Of a stretch of DNA of 18,674 bases, positions 1-7,824 are shown one piece after another. The stretch lies in NCBI GenBank assembly GCA_031287585.1, contig JAITST010000456.1, positions 1 through 18,674 of the forward strand. The letters are read 5' to 3'. The notes beneath the pieces are model-generated. The model made no database searches and was not told the DNA's origin. It was given only the letters and a program-made list of their open reading frames with translations. The stretch is from Planctomycetaceae bacterium (GTDB taxonomy: Bacteria; Planctomycetota; Planctomycetia; Pirellulales; Thermoguttaceae). The translations under genes and the position numbers were made by a program. Within the stretch, counting starts at the first letter, position 1; each line of letters opens with the position of its first letter.

Positions 1-468
1 ATTTATTACCGTGCTGCGGGGGGGCGATATTTTAATATCGTTACCAACAGTTCACAGGATTCAACACAAGAAAGACATCTCTTTTTTGACAAGAAAATTT
101 CTAATTGTATCGGTGCCGTTTTAAGTAGTTCGCTGTTCTGGTGGTATCAACAGGTTTATATGGATAGTTTGCATATCAAATCATCTGAAATAAACTCGTT
201 CCCGATACCGGTTGCCAAACTAACACCAAACATCATTCGGAAAATCGAACGGTTGTATGCGAAGTATCTGAAAGACATTGAACGGAACGTTGTTGAGCAT
301 ACCACAACGGAATACAAGCACGTTACGAAGTACAAGGAATACAAAATCCGTTATTCCAAGCACTTGATAGACAAAATTGACGATTTGATTTGTCCATTGT
401 ACGGACTGACTGACGAAGAAACGGAGTTTATCAAGAATTATGAATTGGCGTTCAGAGTGGACGATTGA
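1..468 (+). CDS. C-terminal fragment of Eco57I/type IIG-like restriction-modification protein (5' end outside window)
   Basis: The frame is open from base 1 to the TGA at 466-468, so only the last ~155 residues are present. They contain YRAAGGRYF, then a run near SSSLFWWYQQVYMDSLHIKSSEINSFPIP, and end with an IDDLICPLYGLTDEE-type segment. This pattern (GGRYF, then NSSLFxWW, then a FPIP loop, then a short helical tail) is what I know from the C-terminal target-recognition part of Eco57I-family N6-adenine methyltransferase/restriction proteins. The methyltransferase motifs (NPPY and SAM-binding) would lie upstream and cannot be seen. An ATG at 160 lies within the frame but the homology-like stretch begins before it, so it is not the start. 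The gene converges on the histidine kinase gene. Function is inferred from family resemblance only; a solitary methyltransferase is the main alternative. Confidence 0.72.
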   Translation: MYYRAAGGRYFNIVTNSSQDSTQERHLFFDKKISNCIGAVLSSSLFWWYQQVYMDSLHIKSSEINSFPIPVAKLTPNIIRKIERLYAKYLKDIERNVVEHTTTEYKHVTKYKEYKIRYSKHLIDKIDDLICPLYGLTDEETEFIKNYELAFRVDD

Positions 469-621
469 TGTAAGTTGTTAGACACTTTGTTTTATAAATT
501 GTACGGCTTGACGCAGATGCCGCACATTCAAATCGTGTCGCCCCGATTGTTTTTTTGGTGATTAGTCTCGCGGGTATCGTTTTTACGTTTTTTTATTTTT
601 GTTGTTTGAGTCAGAATTTAT

Positions 622-660
622 GGGATAAAAAGAAAAATGTATCTTGTCATTTTTTATCCC
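622..660. terminator. Hairpin between convergent genes, possible bidirectional terminator
   Basis: Arms GGGATAAAAA (622-631) and TTTTTATCCC (651-660) are perfect 10-bp inverted repeats with a 19-nt loop. The hairpin lies between the ends of the restriction-modification gene and the kinase gene, so it could stop transcription from either side. The A/T half of the stem supplies the U-rich portion on either strand, but no separate T tract follows. The remainder of 469-695 shows nothing else I can support. Confidence 0.4.
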
Positions 661-695
661 GCGTATCCTGCAAATCATGATTCAGACAACACTCG

Positions 696-3425
696 TCACT
701 CTACCGCCAACCAATGCTTTATCATCTCTACCAACTGCTTCGCGTTGAATGGTTTTGTGCAGTAGGCGTTCATTCCTGATTCCAGACATTGTTCTTCGTG
801 TTCTTTTGTTGAGTGGGCTGTTAGGGCTATTATTGGGATTTTGTCTGCTCCTTCCATTTTCCTTATTATTTTCGTTGCCTGAAAACCGTCCATTTTCGGC
901 ATTTGGCAGTCCATCAATATCAGTGCGAAACGCTTCTTCTTTACCGCCTCACATGCTTCTATTCCGTTTTCAACCATCTCGTAACGGATGCCCGCCTGTT
1001 TTAGAATCTCGCCCGCTACGATTTGGTTTACCTTGTTATCCTCCGCAACCATTATCAGCGGCGTTCCGTCATCCTCTTCGGAATTTCTTGCCGCACCCTC
1101 ATTATCAAAACTTTCTAACGCCTTTTGGAACGAATTGTTTTGTTCCCACTCACGCATCCAGTCGTCGCTCACTCCGCTCATCGAACCTTGTTTGTTCCGC
1201 CCTTGAAGCAAGTCCGAAATTGCGTACAACAAGAATAAACCGTAAACCGGCTTCGCGAAAAACTTGTCAACAGTCTTGTCCGACAACAACTGCTGGTCTT
1301 TCTTTTGGAGTTCGTAAAACGGAATTAGTAACAGCGACGCGGTCGAACTCAATGTACTATCGCCCTTAACCGTTCTCACAAAATTCATCTCGTCGTTACT
1401 GTTCGCCCGATAATCGACAATCATTATCCGATACGGCTGCCCTTTTGCCGCCGCGTCATTCATAATCCGTAACGCCTCGCTAACATCGTCGGTTGCCGCA
1501 ACTATCGCTCCCCACGCTTCAAGTTGTTTCTGTAACAAACCGCGTAACGCCGCATTTTCACACAACACAAATATCGGCACGTTTGACATTTTCAACTCCG
1601 CCTGAGTGAATACACTCACAAACGTACTCGGTTGTGGATTGTACTTGAACGGTATCGTAAACCAGAACGTCGAGCCGACATTTGCCTCGCTACGAACACC
1701 GATTTCACCGCCCATCAGGTTGACAAGTTCTTTCGAGATTGCGAGTCCGAGTCCTGTTCCGCCGTACTTTCGTGCTTGCGACGAATCGACTTGTGAGAAC
1801 GAACCGAACAGCCGATTCATTCTATCTTCCGGTATCCCGATGCCGGAGTCAGTCACTTCAAAGCGGATTATACAGTAGTCACAGTCGTCTTCCTTTTTCC
1901 AGCCGTCAACCGAAACCGCGAGCGTTACGCCGCCGTGTTCGGTAAATTTGACGGAGTTATTGAGCAGGTTGACGAGAATTTGACGAAGCCGGTTCGGGTC
2001 TCCCAAAACGTTGCGGGGACCGTTTGTGAGAAACAACACGCCGAGTTCGAGTTCGGAATTGATGATACGCGGGGCAAGTATTCCAAGTACCGATTCGACA
2101 ATTTCCGGCAAGTTGAATTCAACACATTCGATTTCAAGTTTGCCCGCTTCGATTTTCGAGAAGTCGAGAATGTCGTTTATTAACGAATGCAGATGACGAG
2201 CGGAAACGCGGGCAATATCGACGTACTCGGCTTGTTTCGGTGAGAGGGTTGTCGTCGATAGCAAGTCCGTGATGCCGATGACACCGTTGAGCGGCGTTCG
2301 GATTTCGTGCGACATGTGAGCGAGAAAACGCGATTTCGCAAGCGATGCCTGCTCCGCTTCGATACGCTGAACCTGTTCGGACATATCTTGAATACACGCC
2401 GCCATGTATTGTTTATCGTCTTGCTCAATTACGTCGCAATAAATTTCAGCGAGGAACGTTGTACTGTCGCGGCGCGCGATTGCCGACTGAAATTTTATCG
2501 ACTTCAACTTGAGCAACTTTTTCCAAAATCCGTCCCATTGCTCCTGCTTGTGCGTCGCACTCGTCCTCCATACCGGCATACCAATCATCTCGGTATCGCT
2601 TTCGTAACCAAACGCCTTGACCATCGAACCGTTGACGTAAACATAGTGTCCATCTTCCGACACACGGCACATCGGTACGGAAATGTAGTCGAGTGCTTTT
2701 TGCATAATTTCGAGTGAATGTTCGTAACGAACTTGCTCGGTGATGTCGCGAACACATTCGATAACGAGAACGACTTCACTGGTTTTGGGGTCAAAAATCG
2801 GATGGCTTGTTAGTTCGTACCAACGGTCATAGTTTGGATTGTGATAAACGTGAGTGTACTTCTCGCCAGTTTTGAACGATTTCAAACAGGGGCAAAAACT
2901 GCACGGCGCTGAAATACCGACAAGCGATTTGTAACACGTGAACTTTTGCGGGACAAGTTCGGGCAGCCACTTACGGATGATTTTGTTTGTCTGGACAACG
3001 TTAAGGTCGCGGTCAACAACCATAAGCCCGTCTTGCATACTGTCGATGATGCTTTCGAGAAAGATTTGGTCGTCAGTTTTGTACTGTGCGAGCCATTTGG
3101 TAACATCCGACGCGAGTCCAATCACGCCGTCGATTTTGTCGTTCGCATTACGGAGCGGATAGACTTTGATTTCGTAGCAGTGACCTTTGTACCAATCGTT
3201 GGTAAAAACCGTTTCGCCGCGCAACGCCTGCTTGATAGCCGCGACAGCACCGTTCGCGTCGGCAAACATATCAAAAAACGAAGCCCCAACGATCGCATTA
3301 TCATGTTCCAAAAAATACGGTAAAACCTTACCGCTATGCAAAATGAAAACACCATCAGAATCCAACTGAAAAATATCAGTACCGCCGGATTGCCCAAGCG
3401 TCTTCTGCAACAATTCTAAGTCCAT
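696..3425 (-). CDS. Soluble hybrid sensor histidine kinase (PAS-PAS-PAS-HisKA-HATPase-REC-REC)
   Basis: 909 aa with no membrane segments or signal peptide, so a cytoplasmic sensor. PAS-like domains lie at about 10-112, 120-232 and 240-352. The HisKA H-box (AHMSHEIRTPLNG) places the phosphorylated histidine at H373. The ATPase has the N-box (NLLNNSVKF, ~487-494), G1 (DSGIGIP, 526-532) and G2 (YGGTGLGLA, 554-562). Receiver 1 (~616-742) keeps an acceptor-position D671 and K725 but has Cys-Glu where the acidic pair should be, so it may be a pseudo-receiver. Receiver 2 (~789-907) is complete: E795/D796, D839 in LMDCQMPKMDG, T869, K891. No HPt domain or separate response regulator is visible, so the output partner must be elsewhere. 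PAS 2 has a C164-x10-C175-xx-C178-x-C180 cluster, a candidate metal or redox site. No Shine-Dalgarno precedes the ATG; a perfect promoter sits 48 nt upstream of it. Confidence 0.93.
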   Translation of the reverse strand: MDLELLQKTLGQSGGTDIFQLDSDGVFILHSGKVLPYFLEHDNAIVGASFFDMFADANGAVAAIKQALRGETVFTNDWYKGHCYEIKVYPLRNANDKIDGVIGLASDVTKWLAQYKTDDQIFLESIIDSMQDGLMVVDRDLNVVQTNKIIRKWLPELVPQKFTCYKSLVGISAPCSFCPCLKSFKTGEKYTHVYHNPNYDRWYELTSHPIFDPKTSEVVLVIECVRDITEQVRYEHSLEIMQKALDYISVPMCRVSEDGHYVYVNGSMVKAFGYESDTEMIGMPVWRTSATHKQEQWDGFWKKLLKLKSIKFQSAIARRDSTTFLAEIYCDVIEQDDKQYMAACIQDMSEQVQRIEAEQASLAKSRFLAHMSHEIRTPLNGVIGITDLLSTTTLSPKQAEYVDIARVSARHLHSLINDILDFSKIEAGKLEIECVEFNLPEIVESVLGILAPRIINSELELGVLFLTNGPRNVLGDPNRLRQILVNLLNNSVKFTEHGGVTLAVSVDGWKKEDDCDYCIIRFEVTDSGIGIPEDRMNRLFGSFSQVDSSQARKYGGTGLGLAISKELVNLMGGEIGVRSEANVGSTFWFTIPFKYNPQPSTFVSVFTQAELKMSNVPIFVLCENAALRGLLQKQLEAWGAIVAATDDVSEALRIMNDAAAKGQPYRIMIVDYRANSNDEMNFVRTVKGDSTLSSTASLLLIPFYELQKKDQQLLSDKTVDKFFAKPVYGLFLLYAISDLLQGRNKQGSMSGVSDDWMREWEQNNSFQKALESFDNEGAARNSEEDDGTPLIMVAEDNKVNQIVAGEILKQAGIRYEMVENGIEACEAVKKKRFALILMDCQMPKMDGFQATKIIRKMEGADKIPIIALTAHSTKEHEEQCLESGMNAYCTKPFNAKQLVEMIKHWLAVE

Positions 3426-3479
3426 AACGCATAATACTCAAAAACCAAAAGTGAAAATTAGTCCAGTAACATAAGACGC

Positions 3480-3508
3480 ATTATATCAGAATTAAGAACG
3501 GTTGTCAA
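3480..3508 (-). promoter_or_regulatory. Perfect sigma70 consensus promoter of the hybrid kinase gene
   Basis: Read on the minus strand: TTGACA (3508-3503), a 17-bp spacer, TATAAT (3485-3480). All twelve bases and the spacing match the sigma70 consensus. The predicted transcription start near 3473 leaves a ~48-nt leader before the ATG at 3425, which supports that start codon. Confidence 0.8.
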
Positions 3509-3591
3509 AAAGATGTTTTTCGTTTACACTCCCTATCAAAAGAGAAAAAATAATTTTTGTCAATCTAAAAATCAACTTAGCGGCAATTTCT

Positions 3592-3648
3592 AAAAAAACT
3601 TGCCCCGCGCCGAAGAAGTGTTATAGCACACTGTCCGTTCCCCGCAAG
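3592..3648 (-). terminator. Possible rho-independent terminator of the cytochrome b/c gene
   Basis: On the minus strand, CTTGC (3648-3644) can pair with GCAAG (3603-3599), with a small GTGT/ACAC hairpin possible inside the loop, and the structure is followed by seven T residues (3598-3592). It begins about 49 nt after the stop codon of the cytochrome gene. The outer stem is only 5 bp, so this is a moderate call. Confidence 0.4.
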
Positions 3649-3696
3649 CCACAACACTCACGAGATAATGCTATTGGTAACGGTCAATGCAATAAT

Positions 3697-5706
3697 TCAT
3701 TCCTTTTTTAACTGTATCATCGGCGACATTGTATTATCTGGTTGTGTGGTTGTTGGCTCTTCTGTTTGCACTGTTTGTGGTTCATCTCTAGTGACGTTGG
3801 GGCGGTACCAGTTTCCACGCAGCCAATCTGTTATTACCTCTATCTCTTGCGTTGTCAGGACTCCTTTATACGCCATCATTCTGTCGTTGCCGCCGTTTTC
3901 GGTTTCTTTACCGTAGAAACGGTTATCCGATGGGTTTGATATGAAGTCTATCATCCATTGTCTTGACATATAACCCCTCAAGTCTGGCGACTGAACTGTG
4001 GGTTTTGTTTCGGTGTAGAACTGGTGACACTCTGCACAGCCAAAGTCTTCTAACGTTATCATTCTATCTTCGCTGATCGCTTTGCCGTCATTTCTTGGGG
4101 CAGGTTGCTTCGCCTCTTCTAGCAGGATGTCGATTATCGTGTCCAGTTGCTTCGCCAATTCCGCGTCTTCCATAATGTCGCGGAACGTGCCGTCCATATA
4201 TGTTGTCACCATCGTTCCGCGTAGGAATTTTGTATTTGCGTAGTAGTCATTAGTCTTGATTTGTTTTCGGTCTAGCCAACCCTTCATCCACTCTTTGCGA
4301 ATTGGATTGTATAGGTTTGGTGCGGTTGGTGTGTCACATTTTATAGAGTGGAAGTCTGCAAACGCTGTTTTGTCCGACTCTAACGGTTGGAACGGATGAC
4401 AACTTGAACAGTGACGTTCAAACAGAATCGCTCCTTGGATTTTCGGGTCACGTTTCATCAACGCCGCCGCTCCTTCCGGCGGGATACCGGTTGGCGACAA
4501 ACACAACTCAATTACACGGTTGGCGTTCGCCGCAGCAACAGACTCCTCGTTGCGGAAGTCCGCCATTTCCGGCGACCAGAAGTCGTGATAGTATGAGATA
4601 CACGTTAGGAAACATAGTCCCGCGAACAACGTGAATATGACTAACACGTTGAGCAAGTGTCCGACTTTCACGCGACCAATTATCGGAATCAGGAAAACGT
4701 AAACGAATACGCACGTCGGAATTATGAAAATCGGCAGGATTTGTAGAGTGCCGGGGAAAACGTCGTTGCCGCCAACTTTTAGGTGCGCGAAGTGGAACAA
4801 CGCGCGGAATGACCATTCCGGACGAGCCGCCGGATAGAAATCAGGCGGTGACGCAGGCGCGGCGAGTTCGGCTCCTCTTGTGCTGAACGATGTTTCATGA
4901 GTTGATTTGGTGAAACCAGTTGTTTGCAAGAGCGGTTTTTGGTAAACGAGTAACAGGACGATTCCTGAAAACACAAGTGCAGCGATACTGCGGCGCAAAA
5001 CTTCATTCGACCAAAACGATACCGTTTGGACTGGCGTTTCACTTTTCGCGCCGTTGTTTTGCAGTATGATTTGTCCCGCACGGTACGCGAAGAACCGCCA
5101 GAGCAACGTTACACCGAATCCGCCGCCGCCGAATACGAGTACGTGAAGGACTAGGAAACGCGGTATCGTCAGCGTTCCGAAGTCTGACCCGCCCGCGACA
5201 ATTTTGTACAATGGTGTGCCGACAACAGGTAACATTTGTAGAAAACTCACTCTGACTTTCGTCGCGGAGTAACCGTTCAGCGTCCACGTTAGTAAGTCAC
5301 CTGTCAGACACGACGCGAGCGAGAAGAGTAGCAGGACAGTGCCAGTCCAGAATACGAACTCGCGTGGTGTACGGTAACGTCCGCGAAAAACCATACTCAG
5401 AAAATACATTCCGAGCAGGAACACGGTGAATTGTGCGCAGTAATGGTGTATCGCCCGTACAAGCCAGCCGCCGGAGAGGTGGTACTGAACAAAAAAAATG
5501 CTTTCCCACGCACCGTTCGCGTTAGTACTGTAATGAACCCACAGGAACAAACCCGTCAGTATCTGTGTCAAGTAACCGAAAACAATCATCGGCGGCAGAT
5601 AACGGCAAATGCCGCGTTCCGCCGGCATTGACCAGTTGACGAACGAGGAGAACAACGAACAGAGACCAGTACGGTCATCAAACCATTGAGTGAGTGATGT
5701 GAACAT
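3697..5706 (-). CDS. Cytochrome b (bc-complex type) fused to a C-terminal diheme cytochrome c region
   Basis: 669 aa from the ATG at 5706. I prefer this over the ATG at 5760, because MFTSLTQWFDDRTG resembles usual cytochrome b N-termini and the -10 element overlaps the upstream ATG. The b-type core has membrane segments near 38-59, 82-107, 118-139 and 182-207, and three more near 238-257, 320-343 and 349-374. Conserved marks are AWES (66-69), VRxxHH with H87, TPRE, ATKV, H188 and PEWS (296-299; PEWY at the quinol-oxidation site in the family). The periplasmic tail has two heme c sites, CSSCH (433-437) and CAECH (557-561), with MMAY (610-613) a likely Met ligand region for the second. Against Bacillus-type QcrB, both heme bL ligands (H87, H188) are present, but the heme bH positions are Y101 and W203. 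It should oxidise quinol and pass electrons to c hemes; no Rieske gene is in the window. Confidence 0.9.
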   Translation of the reverse strand: MFTSLTQWFDDRTGLCSLFSSFVNWSMPAERGICRYLPPMIVFGYLTQILTGLFLWVHYSTNANGAWESIFFVQYHLSGGWLVRAIHHYCAQFTVFLLGMYFLSMVFRGRYRTPREFVFWTGTVLLLFSLASCLTGDLLTWTLNGYSATKVRVSFLQMLPVVGTPLYKIVAGGSDFGTLTIPRFLVLHVLVFGGGGFGVTLLWRFFAYRAGQIILQNNGAKSETPVQTVSFWSNEVLRRSIAALVFSGIVLLLVYQKPLLQTTGFTKSTHETSFSTRGAELAAPASPPDFYPAARPEWSFRALFHFAHLKVGGNDVFPGTLQILPIFIIPTCVFVYVFLIPIIGRVKVGHLLNVLVIFTLFAGLCFLTCISYYHDFWSPEMADFRNEESVAAANANRVIELCLSPTGIPPEGAAALMKRDPKIQGAILFERHCSSCHPFQPLESDKTAFADFHSIKCDTPTAPNLYNPIRKEWMKGWLDRKQIKTNDYYANTKFLRGTMVTTYMDGTFRDIMEDAELAKQLDTIIDILLEEAKQPAPRNDGKAISEDRMITLEDFGCAECHQFYTETKPTVQSPDLRGYMSRQWMIDFISNPSDNRFYGKETENGGNDRMMAYKGVLTTQEIEVITDWLRGNWYRPNVTRDEPQTVQTEEPTTTQPDNTMSPMIQLKKE

Positions 5707-5758
5707 AGTAATATAGTGTAAACAGTGTGTAAGTTTAGTTACCTGAACGCGAACAACC

Positions 5759-5786
5759 ATTATTACAAAAGATATGAAGATGTCAA
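5759..5786 (-). promoter_or_regulatory. sigma70-type promoter of the cytochrome b/c gene; decides its start
   Basis: Minus strand: TTGACA (5786-5781), 16-bp spacer, AATAAT (5764-5759); 11 of 12 consensus bases. The predicted transcription start near 5752 lies inside the frame that opens at 5760, so translation must begin downstream; the next in-frame ATG at 5706 gives a ~46-nt leader. Confidence 0.65.
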
Positions 5787-5802
5787 GATGGGACGGATTT
5801 TT

Positions 5803-5865
5803 ATTTTAGTTGTTAGTTTTAAGGTAATTTACTCAACCAATAACCAATTGCTAACAACCCAAAAT
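5803..5865. repeat. Intergenic imperfect inverted repeat (TTGTTAG family), within the divergent region 5787-6065
   Basis: ATTTTAGTTGTTAG (5803-5816) and CTAACAACCCAAAAT (5851-5865) are inverted copies with one length difference; the core GTTGTTAG/CTAACAAC is perfect. A similar pair of arms borders the microsatellite at 7734-7820. The element lies between the divergent cytochrome and BBP7 genes. In the remaining bases to 6065 I see an AT-rich stretch, a weak hairpin at 5994-6030 (ACCACCG against CGGTGTGGT) that may be in the BBP7 leader, and no convincing promoter for the BBP7 gene. Confidence 0.4.
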
Positions 5866-6065
5866 CGTTTTATTCACCTTATTTTCGCTATATTGATAAT
5901 TTTGACGTGAAATTTTTGATTTTATCACTAAGTTCACCAGATATTTTCATCTAGCAAAAATTATCACTCAACGCATAAAGCCCACAAGTCCGATACCACC
6001 GTAACAGCCGTATTTTTTCGGTGTGGTGTAGCGCATTTGTAGCAATTTTGTTTTCACGCGGCACT

Positions 6066-6072
6066 GAGGTGA
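6066..6072 (+). promoter_or_regulatory. Strong ribosome binding site of the BBP7 gene
   Basis: GAGGTGA ends 7 nt before the ATG at 6080. It is a good anti-SD match, in contrast to most genes of this window, and fixes the start ahead of the signal peptide. Confidence 0.75.
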
Positions 6073-6079
6073 ACAAACC

Positions 6080-7733
6080 ATGTTTTCAAAAAAGATGATG
6101 AAATGGATTTTATCAGTCACGATGCTGGTTGCGTGCTTCGTAGTCTCGTGTCCTGTTCTTGCGTTCGAGGGGGGGCGGTTCTGGACTCCATACACTGGTA
6201 CTGAAGCACGTCCGGATCAGAACGGTTTCTTCTTTGATTTAGAAGCGGTTTACTGGACAATCAGTGCAGCACCTACTATTGATATTGGTTATAGTAACTA
6301 CGAAGGAAACAGACGTGTTGGTGTCGGTGAACAGATACTTGATCCAAGAGAATTGTACGATCCGACAACATCAACAGAACCGCCGAAATACTTGGAAGCC
6401 GGAACGATTATCAGTCCGGATGGGGCGAAGGTCTATACAGAAACATCCGGTGCGTTGGGAACACGTCTTGTGATGAACGGTAATAATGCGATTTTCCAGT
6501 CGAACACGATGAACAGCGGTATGCTTGATGTTCCGTTTGTTTCTGGAACGCGTGTCACGTTTGGTAATATGCGTGACCATCACGGGTGGCTATTCAGTGG
6601 ATACGGTTTACCGAGCCAATCGTCAAGTTATTCGATGAACGCTGTAAATATGGTGCTGAAAGATAGCGAGACAATCAGAACGTACCAAATTATAGATCGT
6701 GCAAACCCGCGAAACGAACTCTTCACTCCCGGTGCACCAGGTACTAATAAATACACGTGGACAGTTCTTGGTAGTTCCTCAAATACCGGAACGGGAAATG
6801 GTACTGGGACAGGTACGGGAACTGGGACAGGTACGGGAACTGGGACAGGAACTGGTACGGGAACAGGCACAACACCAGCGGCAATTGCGAATCCAGACGA
6901 ACCAATAGACAATATTGGCTACCTTTGGGCTTGGCTGCCGACAACGTGGGCAGATTACGATGACAGTGCGCGTTTGGCACCTGTACCGATTCAATTCAAT
7001 ACCGCGTCAATCCATCAGACATCTGAAAATTGGAGTACAGAGTTGATGTATGTTTATCGTTTACATCCGATGCGTTTTGGCGGATTGGAGTTTTCGATGG
7101 GATTCCGTTATTGGGAATTGAAAGACAATCTCGGTTTTCGGGGACAAGGTATGTACGTAACGACTGATGACGATGATGATACGGGTACTACTGGCGGTAT
7201 TGCTGCCGACGATGGCGGGTTGACCGTTCTCGCAAACACAAATATTGATTCGTCTGGCTTGAATCAGATTTTTGGTCCTCAGTTCGGAGTAAAGTATTAC
7301 AAGAAGGTCAATCGTTGGACGGGCATTTTTCAAGCGAAGTTTTTCGCAGGTATCAACAATCAGGAACGCCGTTCCGAAGGCATACTCGGTTCGATGTTGG
7401 TCGATACCGAAAACTTGGAACATTTAGAGCGTGGTGTGTATCCGTATATTCCAATCGGTTTCACTCATAACGTAAATTCGTTCGGTGAAAAAGCGTTCTA
7501 CCGAAGTTTCTCGCCCGGTGTTGAGTTGAGTCTTAACGCCAACTGGCAGTTGACAAAGCAGGTCGGGGTGCAGTTAGGTTTCAACTCAATATACGTTGGT
7601 AACGTTATCCGCGGCGCACAAATCAACAACTACGCAATCAGCGAAACCGGTTCGTTGCTAGGTGTAAGACGCGGAAGTTCTCCGATGTCTGATGTGTTTG
7701 TGTACGGTGTTACGGTTGGTTTGACGGTTAGTA

Positions 7734-7741
<8 letters not shown>
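6080..7741 (+). CDS. BBP7-family outer-membrane beta-barrel protein with a Gly-Thr repeat tract
   Basis: 553 aa. An N-terminal signal peptide (KK, hydrophobic 9-25) probably ends at VLA-28 before FEGG. The mature part is rich in alternating aromatic/polar strands, with segments such as NGFFFDLEAVYW (~49-60), an EFSMGFRYWELKDN strand (~337-350), FGPQFGVKYY and FQAKFFAGIN, and the chain ends in Phe, as outer-membrane barrels often do. This arrangement matches the BBP7 (formerly DUF1551-like) family that is expanded in planctomycetes; the molecular role of that family is not established. Unusual features are an uninterrupted (Gly-Thr)12 run at 241-264 and a DDDDD patch near 363-367, both likely in surface loops or linkers. 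The frame starts from a clear SD, lies divergent from the cytochrome gene, and its stop codon sits in the left arm of the inverted repeat at 7734-7820. Confidence 0.8.
6800..6871 (+). repeat. In-frame repeat encoding (Gly-Thr)12 in the BBP7 protein
   Basis: Twelve GGN-ACN codon pairs in a row. At the DNA level an 18-bp unit (AGGTACGGGAACTGGGAC) occurs twice in perfect tandem at 6811-6846, with diverged 6-bp units on both sides. Period 6 keeps the frame, so length changes would alter only the linker length. Confidence 0.9.
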
Positions 7742-7820
<79 letters not shown>

Positions 7821-7824
7821 TGCG

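Noticed and set aside
749..1369. 206-aa + strand frame inside the kinase gene
   Set aside because: It lies opposite the conserved receiver domains of the kinase and encodes no recognisable domain.
5902..5907. TTGACG as -35 for the BBP7 gene
   Set aside because: No acceptable -10 at proper spacing; left without a promoter call.
6628..6912. Antisense frame encoding a Pro-Val repeat protein opposite the BBP7 GT tract
   Set aside because: It is the complementary reading of the Gly-Thr repeat; the + strand has a signal peptide, SD and barrel features.
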